Below, one piece after another: positions 1-6,664 of a DNA stretch of 11,379 bases. The DNA comes from JAKOWB01 sp038363005. GTDB lineage: Bacteria; Pseudomonadota; Alphaproteobacteria; Kiloniellales; JACOMY01. The stretch is taken from the NCBI GenBank assembly GCA_038363005.1, contig JBBQBI010000045.1:1-11379 (forward strand), read 5' to 3'. The translations under genes and the position numbers were made by a program. The notes under the pieces were generated by a model that did not search any database, was not told the origin of the DNA, and saw only the letters and a program-made list of their open reading frames with translations. Position 1 is the stretch's first letter. Each line of letters starts with the position of its first letter.

Positions 1-60
1 CGGGAGAGGGAGTACCAAAGCCCCTCTCCCGCGCAGCGGGGGAGGGGTTGGGGAGGGGGT
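1..60. repeat. GC-rich intergenic palindromic repeat after mnmA
   Basis: The left edge is a G/C-biased non-coding stretch just past the mnmA stop. Two alternative hairpins share one arm. Bases 1-10 pair perfectly with 22-31 (10 bp, 11-nt loop). Bases 21-32 pair with 36-47 (12 bp including one G.U pair, 3-nt loop). Runs of G follow at 48-59. The pattern resembles short dispersed intergenic repeats found in many high-GC proteobacteria. It may end or stabilise the mnmA transcript, but no U-tract follows on the minus strand, so it is not a textbook intrinsic terminator. The element may continue beyond the window. Confidence 0.55.
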
Positions 61-75
61 GGCCGGACAGCAGCG

Positions 76-1188
76 CTAAGCCGCCAGCCGCTCCGCCGCC
101 TTGATGAAGCCGCCGCCGAGCACCCGGCTGCCGTCATAGCAGACCGCCGCCTGGCCCGGCGCCACGGCCTGCTGCGGGCTGTCCAGTCGCACTGCCCAGC
201 CGGCGTCCAGGCGCTCCAGCCGGCCGGGCAGCGGCGGCTGCGCCGAGCGCAGTTTGACGGCAACCGCGCGGCCCTCGACCGGCGCGGCCAGCCAGTGGCA
301 TTCGCCCAGGCGCACCAGATCCTGGCCCAAGGCGGACTGCGGCCCCACCACGACGCGGCGGCGCGGAGCATCGAGGCGCAGGACGAAGAGCGGGCCTGGC
401 AGGTGGTCGAGCTTCAAGCCGCGACGCTGGCCGACGGTGAAGTGGATGATGCCGGGATGCGTGCCCAGCACGCGACCGGCCTGGTCGACGATCTCGCCGG
501 GCTCGACCGCTTCGGGCCGCAGCTTGGCGACGATGTCGGCGTAGTTGCCGTTCGGCACGAAGCAGATGTCCTGGCTGTCGGGCTTGGCCGCCACCGGCAG
601 GGCGAAGCGTTCGGCCAGCGCACGGGTCTCCGCCTTCGGCAGGTCGCCCAGCGGGAAGCGCAGGTAATCCAGCTGCGCGGCCGTGGTGGCGAACAGGAAA
701 TAGCTCTGGTCGCGCCCTGCCTCGGCGGCGCGGTGCAGCTCCGGCCCCTCGGCGCCGGCGACACGGCGCACGTAGTGCCCGGTCAGCAGCGCGGCGGCGC
801 CAAGTTCGCGCGCAGCCTTCAGCAGATCGGCGAACTTGACCGTCTGGTTGCAGCGGATGCAGGGGATCGGCGTCTCGCCGCGCGCATAGGCGTCGGCGAA
901 GTCGTCGATCACCTGCTGGCGGAAGCGGTTCTCGTAGTCGAAGACGTAGTGCGCGATGCCCAGGCGCTCGGCCACCTGGCGGGCGTCGTAGATGTCCTGG
1001 CCGGCGCAGCAGGCGCCCTTCTTCTGCACCGCCTGGCCGTGGTCATAGAGCTGCAGCGTGATGCCAACGGTTTCGTAGCCAGCCTCCACCGCCAGCGCGG
1101 CGACCACCGATGAATCGACGCCGCCCGACATGGCGACGACGAGGCGCGCGCCCTTCGGCGGAGGGTCCTGGGTGAGCCACGGCAGCAT
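76..1188 (-). CDS. mnmA: tRNA-specific 2-thiouridylase MnmA (TrmU)
   Basis: This 370-residue cytoplasmic enzyme activates U34 of tRNA-Lys/Glu/Gln with ATP and replaces O2 by sulfur, giving the 2-thio group of mnm5s2U-type wobble bases. The PP-loop SGGVDSS lies at about residues 21-27. The first catalytic cysteine is Cys113 in CIRCNQTVKF, and the second is Cys209 in DICFVPNG, followed by the beta-barrel C-terminal domains (TVGQRRGL about 252-259). Length is normal for the family. The ATG at 1188 is chosen because the protein then begins MLPWLTQDPPPKG, like alphaproteobacterial relatives. The longer frame starts with TTG at 1224 inside the upstream hydrolase gene and has no ribosome binding site. 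MnmA takes sulfur from an IscS-type desulfurase, and two are encoded upstream on the same strand. It lies 28 nt after the alpha/beta hydrolase, so cotranscription is likely. Confidence 0.95.
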   Translation of the reverse strand: MLPWLTQDPPPKGARLVVAMSGGVDSSVVAALAVEAGYETVGITLQLYDHGQAVQKKGACCAGQDIYDARQVAERLGIAHYVFDYENRFRQQVIDDFADAYARGETPIPCIRCNQTVKFADLLKAARELGAAALLTGHYVRRVAGAEGPELHRAAEAGRDQSYFLFATTAAQLDYLRFPLGDLPKAETRALAERFALPVAAKPDSQDICFVPNGNYADIVAKLRPEAVEPGEIVDQAGRVLGTHPGIIHFTVGQRRGLKLDHLPGPLFVLRLDAPRRRVVVGPQSALGQDLVRLGECHWLAAPVEGRAVAVKLRSAQPPLPGRLERLDAGWAVRLDSPQQAVAPGQAAVCYDGSRVLGGGFIKAAERLAA

Positions 1189-1216
1189 GGGCGCGGTTCT
1201 AGGCGCCGCGCGCAGC

Positions 1217-2575
1217 CTAGGCAAGACCGCGCAGCACTTCGGCCAGGCGGCGCAGGGGACGGCGGTCGGCGCTGAGGCCGAGGGCGGTGGAGAAGTGGCC
1301 GCGCCAAGCGCGGAACAGGTTGGCCTCGGGCAGCTGCCAGCGGCGGGCGAGCTCCAGGCCGCCGGCGTAGGGTGTCACCTGGTCAGCGCTGCCCAGCAGC
1401 ATGACGGTGCGCGCCGGCGGCACGGCGCAGGCAGTGGGCTCGATCAGCGCCAGCCAGGGTGCCAGGTCCCCCGCCTGCCAACCGGCCGCGGTGAGCTGCG
1501 CCGGGGCCCCGATACGCCGGGCGATGGCGCCGTCGTAGGCGGTGGCCAGCAACCCACCCGAGGTGGTGACCAGCAGCAGCCCGTCGGGTGTCAGGCTCGC
1601 CGGCCAGTCCCTTGCCAGGCTGGCATAGAGCTGCGCCGTCAGGGCGCCCAGGCTGGTGCCGCAGATCGCCACCGGACCGCCCTGCTGGCGGGCCCAGTGG
1701 ATTAGCGCACCGACCTCGCCGACCCAGGCCTGGAACAGCGTCAGGAAGCCTTCCAGGCCCCAGGCCATGGCCGGCTCGCCGCCATAGAGGCCGGGCAGGC
1801 GGCGCCGGCCGTGCCACGGCCCTTCGGGGCGCACCACGCGCCAGCCGGCGCGCGCCATCTCCACCTGCGGATCGAAGGTCGGGCGCCACATCTCCGGCTC
1901 CATGCAGATGCCGTGCAGCACGAGGAGCGTAGCCTTGGCCCGGCCATCGGCGGGCTCGGTCACCCGCGCCAGCACCTCGTCGCCCAGCAGCGGACTGCGG
2001 AAGCCGAGCCAGGAGTCCCGCCCCTGGGCGGCGGGCAGGCTGGCCGAGCGGGCGATGGGCAGGGGCTGGGGCACCTCATAGGCGGGACCGGCCAGGCGCG
2101 GGCCGTGCCGCGCCGCCACCGCTGGCGGGCCGGGCACCGCCCAGCGCACCGCCGGAAGCTGCCGGCGCCAGCGCACGAAGCGCTGCCGCGTCGCCATGAA
2201 GCGGTGCGCCGCCTGGCTGCGCAGCAACTCGGCGGCGACGCCGTTGCCGGCCGGCAGTGCGAGGCCGCCGAGGAGGGTCTGGCGCCAGCGCTCGGTTGCC
2301 TGCGCATAGTCCTGGCCGGCGGCCTGCACGGCGGCCAGCGCCCCGGCCAGTTCGTCCGACGGCAGCAGCTTGAGCTGGGTGGCCAGGCCCTCGAGGGTCT
2401 GGCCGGGTTCGGCCGCCGCCGCCCAGCCACGCGACAGCGGGAAGTAGGTGCGGGCGATGAAGCGCAGCGCCAGGCGGTCGAACCAGGGACGCAGCCAAAG
2501 CGTCGCCGCCGGCTGGCGAAAGGCCCAGGAACGGCGCGGGGCCGGCAACGCATCTGGCGTTGCCGGCCCCGTCAT
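1217..2575 (-). CDS. alpha/beta hydrolase with long helical N-terminal region, function unknown
   Basis: This 452-residue protein has an alpha/beta-hydrolase fold in its C-terminal half. The oxyanion-type HG is at 221-222, the nucleophile elbow GTSLG at 306-310 gives Ser308, the acid is probably Asp398 (GSADQVTPY), and the histidine is probably His427 (WRGHFST). The triad looks intact. The first 180 or so residues are rich in Ala, Arg and Trp, look helical, and match no domain I recognise. There is no signal peptide. It loosely resembles the ABHD18-like group of uncharacterised hydrolases, but the substrate is unknown. The start is the ATG at 2575, since no later in-frame start precedes the conserved-looking region. 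No clear Shine-Dalgarno sequence is visible, and a 15-bp stem-loop covers the first codons. It sits between the lipoprotein gene (25-nt gap) and mnmA (28-nt gap). Confidence 0.8.
   Translation of the reverse strand: MTGPATPDALPAPRRSWAFRQPAATLWLRPWFDRLALRFIARTYFPLSRGWAAAAEPGQTLEGLATQLKLLPSDELAGALAAVQAAGQDYAQATERWRQTLLGGLALPAGNGVAAELLRSQAAHRFMATRQRFVRWRRQLPAVRWAVPGPPAVAARHGPRLAGPAYEVPQPLPIARSASLPAAQGRDSWLGFRSPLLGDEVLARVTEPADGRAKATLLVLHGICMEPEMWRPTFDPQVEMARAGWRVVRPEGPWHGRRRLPGLYGGEPAMAWGLEGFLTLFQAWVGEVGALIHWARQQGGPVAICGTSLGALTAQLYASLARDWPASLTPDGLLLVTTSGGLLATAYDGAIARRIGAPAQLTAAGWQAGDLAPWLALIEPTACAVPPARTVMLLGSADQVTPYAGGLELARRWQLPEANLFRAWRGHFSTALGLSADRRPLRRLAEVLRGLA
2537..2571 (-). other. Perfect 15-bp stem-loop over the start of the alpha/beta hydrolase gene
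   Basis: Bases 2537-2551 and 2557-2571 are exact reverse complements with a 5-nt loop. The structure lies 30 nt past the lipoprotein stop and begins directly after the ATG of the following hydrolase, spanning about its first 13 codons. It could terminate or stabilise the lipoprotein transcript, or limit read-through and translation of the hydrolase. No T-run follows on the minus strand, so an ordinary intrinsic terminator is doubtful. Confidence 0.6.
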
Positions 2576-2600
2576 GCAGATTCAGCCGCTGGCGCGGTGA

Positions 2601-3128
2601 TCAGGAAACGCGCTTCAGCATCGGCGTCGGCTCGGTGAACTGCGCATCCTTGTGCAGCTCCAGGAAGCGCAGGAGGCTGGCGGCCTCGCCTTCGACCGTG
2701 ACGTTGTCCTCGGCCAGGGTGACGCCGGCCTGGCTGGCCAGCGCCTGCTGGTCACTGGTGATGCCGAGGATCGAGACGTTATCGCCATCGAGGGTCAGGA
2801 AGACCAGGACCACGCCTTCCTCCTGCGCCGACTCATTCCACATCTGCACGGCGTAGAGGTTGTCGCCCAGCTTGAAGCCGCGCGCGGTCAGAGTCTGGCC
2901 CTGGGCGTCCGGCGCGCTGGAGGTCAGCGTGTAGTCGTTGCTGCCAGCCTTCTGCGCCACGTTCAGCGTGTCGGTGGTGGAGTTGTCCGACGGCACCCAA
3001 TTGCCTTCGATGCCCGGGATCACCTGGGCATTCTGCGCCGGGATGACACTGCTGCCAGTGACATAGCAGGCGCCCAGCGCGGCCATCAGAGCGATGGCGG
3101 CCGTGGCGCGGGAAATGATGCGAAGCAT
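2601..3128 (-). CDS. Putative lipoprotein, uncharacterised
   Basis: This 175-residue protein starts with a positively charged n-region (MLRIISR), a hydrophobic stretch, and the lipobox ALGAC with Cys21 as the lipidated residue, the only cysteine in the protein. Signal peptidase II processing and membrane anchoring in the envelope are therefore expected. The mature part is polar and acidic, rich in Thr, Asn, Asp and Gln, and looks beta-strand-rich (for example NDYTLTSS and GDNLYAVQMW), perhaps a small barrel or lipocalin-like fold. I recognise no family. The start is fixed by an AGGAGA ribosome binding site 5 nt upstream. Its amino-acid make-up contrasts with the Ala/Arg-rich neighbours, as expected for an exported protein. 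The 70-nt gap behind tenA suggests its own promoter. A link to sulfur metabolism is not evident. Confidence 0.8.
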   Translation of the reverse strand: MLRIISRATAAIALMAALGACYVTGSSVIPAQNAQVIPGIEGNWVPSDNSTTDTLNVAQKAGSNDYTLTSSAPDAQGQTLTARGFKLGDNLYAVQMWNESAQEEGVVLVFLTLDGDNVSILGITSDQQALASQAGVTLAEDNVTVEGEAASLLRFLELHKDAQFTEPTPMLKRVS

Positions 3129-3133
3129 GGCAG

Positions 3134-3139
3134 TCTCCT
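3134..3139 (-). promoter_or_regulatory. Strong ribosome binding site of the lipoprotein gene
   Basis: On the minus strand AGGAGA stands 5 nt before the ATG at 3128. It is one of the best Shine-Dalgarno matches in the window and settles the lipoprotein start. Confidence 0.75.
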
Positions 3140-3177
3140 AAAGTAGGTTCAGTCGTGAGGGGGGCAGTGTTGCCGGT

Positions 3178-3203
3178 CTTGTATTACGCAGACTTGTGTT
3201 ACG
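3178..3203. repeat. 15-bp-spaced direct repeat upstream of the lipoprotein gene
   Basis: Two 11-mers, CTTGTATTACG (3178-3188) and CTTGTGTTACG (3193-3203), differ at one base and are offset by 15 bp. They sit at the end of tenA and in the gap before the lipoprotein gene. On the minus strand the first copy holds TAATAC, a possible -10, about 50 nt from the start codon. No good -35 is seen. It may be a promoter or operator, or chance. Confidence 0.35.
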
Positions 3204-3894
3204 TAGGCGGGGCCATCCCCATGTCCCAGAAGCCCACCTCCAGCCTGGTGGCCTGCTCGAAAGTCCTGGCCAGGGCAGCGAACCGCGGCGCCGCGGTGAA
3301 GTCCGCGCCGATCCGCCGTTCGGCCGCCACGTCCAAATGGCGACAGGCATCGCTTGCCATGGCCTGGTAGCTGGGGCCGCCATAGCTCTCGATCCAGGGT
3401 AGATAAGGGTTGCCGTCGCGCCTGGTTCCCGGATCGGCCAGCAATTGCGTGCCGATTTCGGCGTAGCCGACCATGCAGGGGGTCAGGGCGACCAGCAGAT
3501 CGAGGTAGTCGCCGGCCAGGCCGCGCTCCAACGCGAAGCGGGTATAGGCCATGTTGCCGGTGGCTTCGGGCGTGGCCAGCACGTCCGCTTCAGACAGGCC
3601 CCAGGACTGGCAATATTTCAGATGCAGCTGCAGCTCGCCCTTCAGCAGGCCCTCGACGCCGCTGACCGCGTAGCGCATCTCCTCCACCGTCTCGCCCTTG
3701 TAGACGCCCAGCGCATAGGCGCGGGCGTAGTTGATGAGGAAGATGTAGTCCTGCACCAGGTAATGGCGAAAGCAGGCCGGCGGCAGGCTGCCGTCGCCCA
3801 AGCCGCGCACGAAGTCATGCTGCAGATAGTCCCGCCAAGGCTGCGCAGCGGCGGCCTTGAGCAGCGGGAGGAGCCGGCCCTCGGCGACCGCCAT
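3199..3894 (-). CDS. tenA: TenA-family aminopyrimidine aminohydrolase (thiaminase II)
   Basis: This 231-residue soluble helical protein belongs to the TenA/PQQC fold. TenA enzymes hydrolyse aminopyrimidine breakdown products of thiamin, so that the HMP half can be salvaged. Compared with B. subtilis TenA from memory, the active-site residues line up as Asp49 (YLVQDYIF), Tyr117, the catalytic Cys140 (LTPCMVGYAEIG), Tyr171 (WIESYGGPSY) and Glu219 (LEVGFWDM). Keeping both Cys and Glu marks it as the cysteine-type TenA_C group. The residue matching the second tyrosine after the Asp appears to be Phe52, a conservative change that might alter substrate preference. Length is normal. The gene starts 6 nt after the ferredoxin stop, so translational coupling is likely. 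The position after iscS and ferredoxin is suggestive, because thiamin thiazole synthesis draws sulfur from desulfurases. A role outside thiamin salvage cannot be excluded. Confidence 0.88.
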   Translation of the reverse strand: MAVAEGRLLPLLKAAAAQPWRDYLQHDFVRGLGDGSLPPACFRHYLVQDYIFLINYARAYALGVYKGETVEEMRYAVSGVEGLLKGELQLHLKYCQSWGLSEADVLATPEATGNMAYTRFALERGLAGDYLDLLVALTPCMVGYAEIGTQLLADPGTRRDGNPYLPWIESYGGPSYQAMASDACRHLDVAAERRIGADFTAAPRFAALARTFEQATRLEVGFWDMGMAPPT

Positions 3895-3900
3895 GGGCCG

Positions 3901-4233
3901 TCAGTCCAGCAGCATGTTGCGGGTTTCCGCCGGCAGCGCGACGGTGAGGCCGTCCAGCGCCTCGGAGATAATGAGCTGGCAGCCGAGCCGCGAGGTCGGC
4001 GTCAGACCGAAGGCGAGGTCGAGCATGTCCTCCTCGTCCTCGCTGGCCGACTTCAGCTTGGCGAACCAATCCTTGTCGATGATGACGTGACAGGTGGAGC
4101 AGGCCAGCGAACCCTCGCAGGCGCCCTCGATGTCGACGTTGTTCTTGTGCGCGATCTCCAGCACCGACAGTCCGACCGGCGCGTTCACTTCCTTGCGCGT
4201 GCCGTCGCGGAGGATGAAGGTCATCTTCGGCAT
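3901..4233 (-). CDS. fdx: ISC-type [2Fe-2S] ferredoxin
   Basis: This 110-residue adrenodoxin-like ferredoxin has four cluster ligands, Cys39, Cys45, Cys48 and Cys85, in the CX5CX2C...C pattern (GACEGSLACSTCH, then RLGCQLII). Ferredoxins of this type pass electrons to the desulfurase/scaffold complex during Fe-S assembly or to other partners. An acidic patch (SEDEEDMLDL, about 64-73) fits the interaction helix of the adrenodoxin group. It follows iscS after 97 nt and precedes tenA by 6 nt. The iscS link supports an assembly role, although the usual neighbours hscA, hscB and iscU are absent. The start at 4233 is used; the internal ATG at 4224 is possible, since an AAGGA lies rather far upstream (about 13 nt). 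I see no convincing separate promoter in the 97-nt gap. Confidence 0.92.
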   Translation of the reverse strand: MPKMTFILRDGTRKEVNAPVGLSVLEIAHKNNVDIEGACEGSLACSTCHVIIDKDWFAKLKSASEDEEDMLDLAFGLTPTSRLGCQLIISEALDGLTVALPAETRNMLLD

Positions 4234-4330
4234 GGGTCGTCGTCGGTCCTTCGCTCAGTCGGGCCTATGTGGGAAGCCGCCTAGGTAGGGGCTTCATGCC
4301 GCCTTGTCCAGCGGAATGGGCAGGGTGGCA

Positions 4331-5500
4331 TCAGGCGGCCTGGCGCAGGCGGCTGGCTGCCGCCGTGATCCGCTCCGCCGCCAGATCGACCTCGGCCACC
4401 GTGGTCATGCGTCCCAGGCCGATGCGCAGGCCACCGGCCGCCAGCGCGTCGGGCAGGCCCAGCGCGCTCAGCACATAGGAGGGCTCGACCTCGGCCGAGG
4501 TGCAGGCCGAGCCGGTGGAGAGCGCCAATTCCGGCAGGGCCTTGAGCAACGCCTGGGCGTCGATCCCGGGAATCGCGATGTTCAGGTTGCCGGGGATGCG
4601 CCGCTCCGCATCGCCGTTGAAGACGATTCCGGCAATGCCCTCGGCCAGGCGCTGCTGCAGGCGGCGGTGCAGGATCCACAGGCGGTCGCTTTCCGCCGCC
4701 ATCTCCTGCTCGGCGATGGCGGCGGCGGCGCCGAAGCCGACGCAGAGGAAGGGGGCCAGCGTGCCGCTGCGCTGGCCGCGTTCCTGCCCGCCGCCGTCGA
4801 ACAGCGGCTCCAGCCGTACCCGCGGGCGGCGACGCAGGAAGAGCGCGCCGATGCCCTTGGGGCCATAGAGCTTGTGGCTCGACAGCGACACCAGGTCGAG
4901 GTCCAGCGCCCGCACGTCCAGCGGTATCTTGCCGGCGGCCTGGGCAGCGTCGCTGTGCAGCCAGGCGCCCTGGGCGTGGCACAGGCGGGCGATCTCGGCC
5001 AATGGCTGGATCACGCCGATCTCGTTGTTCACCGCCATGATCGAGACCAGTGCCGTGCGCTCGGTGATGGCCGCGGCCAGGCGGTCGAGGTCGACCAAGC
5101 CGTTCGGCTCCACCGGCAGGACGGTGACCTCGGCGCCCTCGCGGCCCATGGCCTTGGCGCTCTCCAGCACGCACTTGTGCTCGGTTGCCAGGGTGACGAT
5201 GCCGGGGCGCTCCTCGTGCTGCTTGCGGAAGCGCACGGCGCCCTTGATCGCCATGTTGTTCGCCTCGGTCGCGCCGGAGGTGAAGATGACTTCGCGCGGC
5301 TCGGCGTTGATCAGATGGGCGACCTGGGCGCGCGCCTGCTCGACAGCGTCGGCGGCCTCCCACCCCAGGCGGTGGTTGGCGGAATGCGGATTGCCAAAGT
5401 TCTCAGTCAGCCAGGGCAACAGGGCCTCGACCACGCGCGGATCGACCGGCGTGGTGGCCTGATAGTCGAGGTAGGTCGGGCGCGGTGCCAGGTTGGTCAT
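4331..5500 (-). CDS. iscS: Cysteine desulfurase IscS
   Basis: This 389-residue class V PLP enzyme converts L-cysteine to alanine and leaves a persulfide on its own cysteine for Fe-S clusters, thionucleosides and thiamin. The stacking histidine is His108 (TEHKCVLES), the PLP aspartate is in HSDAAQ (about 182-187), the Schiff-base lysine is Lys210 (SSHKLYGPKG), and the persulfide cysteine is Cys333 in the long mobile loop SACTSAEVEPSYVL. These correspond to His104, Lys206 and Cys328 of E. coli IscS, and the length is close to the family norm. The start codon overlaps the stop of the preceding desulfurase (ATGA, 4 nt), so the two are translationally coupled. Because its motifs are closest to housekeeping IscS, I give it that symbol. 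The division of labour with its partner is unknown. Confidence 0.93.
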   Translation of the reverse strand: MTNLAPRPTYLDYQATTPVDPRVVEALLPWLTENFGNPHSANHRLGWEAADAVEQARAQVAHLINAEPREVIFTSGATEANNMAIKGAVRFRKQHEERPGIVTLATEHKCVLESAKAMGREGAEVTVLPVEPNGLVDLDRLAAAITERTALVSIMAVNNEIGVIQPLAEIARLCHAQGAWLHSDAAQAAGKIPLDVRALDLDLVSLSSHKLYGPKGIGALFLRRRPRVRLEPLFDGGGQERGQRSGTLAPFLCVGFGAAAAIAEQEMAAESDRLWILHRRLQQRLAEGIAGIVFNGDAERRIPGNLNIAIPGIDAQALLKALPELALSTGSACTSAEVEPSYVLSALGLPDALAAGGLRIGLGRMTTVAEVDLAAERITAAASRLRQAA

Positions 5501-6609
5501 GCGGCGGTCGCCTTCAATCGAGTCAGGTGATCCTTCCAGACCGCGAGGAAGCGGTCCACATCCGCCGCCGTCGTGGTCCAGCCCAGCGAGACGCGCAGCG
5601 CACCCCGCGCCAGCTCCGGCGCCACGCCCATCGCCGCCAGCACATGGGAGGGCTCCACCTTGCCGGAGGAGCAGGCCGAACCGGAAGAAATCGCCACACC
5701 GGCGAGGTCGAGCGCCGCCAGCGCGGTCTCAGCTGCGACACCGGGAACGGCGAAGGCCGTGGTGTTGGGCAGCCGCGGCGCGGCCTGGCCAAAGACCTGG
5801 CAGTCCGGCGCCAGGCGGCGCAGGCCGGCCTCCAGTAAATCGCGCAGCGCCAGCAGGCGCAGCGCCTCCCCGGCCTGGTCAGCGATAGCGGCAGTCGCTG
5901 CGGCGGCGAAGCCGGCAATCAGCGCCACCGGCTCGGTTCCGGCGCGGCGGCGGCGTTCCTGCCCGCCGCCGGCGATCAGCGGCGCCAGCGGCGTCGGGCG
6001 CGCCAACAGCAGCGCGCCGACACCCTGCGGCCCGCCCAGCTTGTGGGCTGAGAGCGCCAGGGAATCGGCGCCGGCTGCCCAGAGCGCGCGCGGCAGGCGC
6101 CCGGCGGCCTGTACCGCGTCGACATGCAGCCAGCCGCCTGCCGCCCGCACCAGCGGGGCCAGGTCGGCCAGCGGCTGCACCACGCCGGTTTCGTTGTTGG
6201 CCGCCTGGATCACCACCAGGGCCGGCGCCGGCAGCGCCGCCAGCGCCGCGGCCAGGTCGGCCGGCCGCACTAGGCCGTCGGCGTCAACCGGCAGGCGCTG
6301 CGCCTCGGGACGCACAGCGAGCGCCGATGGGTGTTCGACCGCGCTGACCAGCCAGGCGGTGGCGGGCAGGCCGCACAGTGCCAGGTTGTTGGCTTCGCTG
6401 GCGCCGGCGGTGAAGACCACGCCCTCCGGCGGCAGGTCGGCCAAGGCGGCGACCTGGGCGCGGGCCTGGTCCAGCAACCGGCGCTGGGCGCGGCCGTAGC
6501 CGTGGACAGAGGAAGCATTGCCGGTGACCGCCAGCGCCGCCAGCAGCGCGTCGCGCGCGGCGGGCTTCAGCGGCTGGGTGGCGTTGTGGTCGAGATAGAG
6601 CGGCGGCAT
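5497..6609 (-). CDS. Second cysteine desulfurase, NifS/IscS-like class V aminotransferase
   Basis: This is a 370-residue PLP enzyme of the same superfamily as its neighbour but clearly diverged. With the ATG at 6609 as residue 1, the histidine is His93 (AVEHPSALAV), the aspartate lies in HVDAVQAAG, the Schiff-base lysine is Lys190 (SAHKLGGPQG) and the catalytic cysteine is Cys313 (SACSSGKVEPSHVL). All key residues are kept, so activity is expected. The HPSAL in place of the usual HK after the histidine differs from classical IscS. The track upstream extends to a TTG at 6627, but the ATG has a better purine-rich leader and gives a typical N-terminus (MPPLYLDHNAT). It begins 55 nt after the regulator gene and overlaps iscS by 4 nt. 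Tandem desulfurases behind an Rrf2 regulator occur in other alphaproteobacteria. Its dedicated acceptor is unknown; MnmA or a SUF-type partner encoded elsewhere are possibilities. Confidence 0.88.
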   Translation of the reverse strand: MPPLYLDHNATQPLKPAARDALLAALAVTGNASSVHGYGRAQRRLLDQARAQVAALADLPPEGVVFTAGASEANNLALCGLPATAWLVSAVEHPSALAVRPEAQRLPVDADGLVRPADLAAALAALPAPALVVIQAANNETGVVQPLADLAPLVRAAGGWLHVDAVQAAGRLPRALWAAGADSLALSAHKLGGPQGVGALLLARPTPLAPLIAGGGQERRRRAGTEPVALIAGFAAAATAAIADQAGEALRLLALRDLLEAGLRRLAPDCQVFGQAAPRLPNTTAFAVPGVAAETALAALDLAGVAISSGSACSSGKVEPSHVLAAMGVAPELARGALRVSLGWTTTAADVDRFLAVWKDHLTRLKATAA

Positions 6610-6664
6610 GGTCCCGTCCGGGGTCAAATCCGGAGACTGCGCCGCCTGCCCGTGGCTTGCGCCG

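Noticed and set aside
1189..1224. TTG start for mnmA at 1224
   Set aside because: It overlaps the upstream gene's end, lacks a ribosome binding site and adds 12 residues not expected in the family.
4304..5530. Long open frame of 408 codons on the + strand opposite iscS
   Set aside because: It mirrors iscS in a GC-rich gene, has no family motif or ribosome binding site, and is low-complexity Ala/Arg/Gly/Gln; iscS is unambiguous.
5573..6499. 308-codon + strand frame opposite the first desulfurase
   Set aside because: Ser/Ala/Arg-biased shadow with no motif; the minus-strand gene has all catalytic residues.
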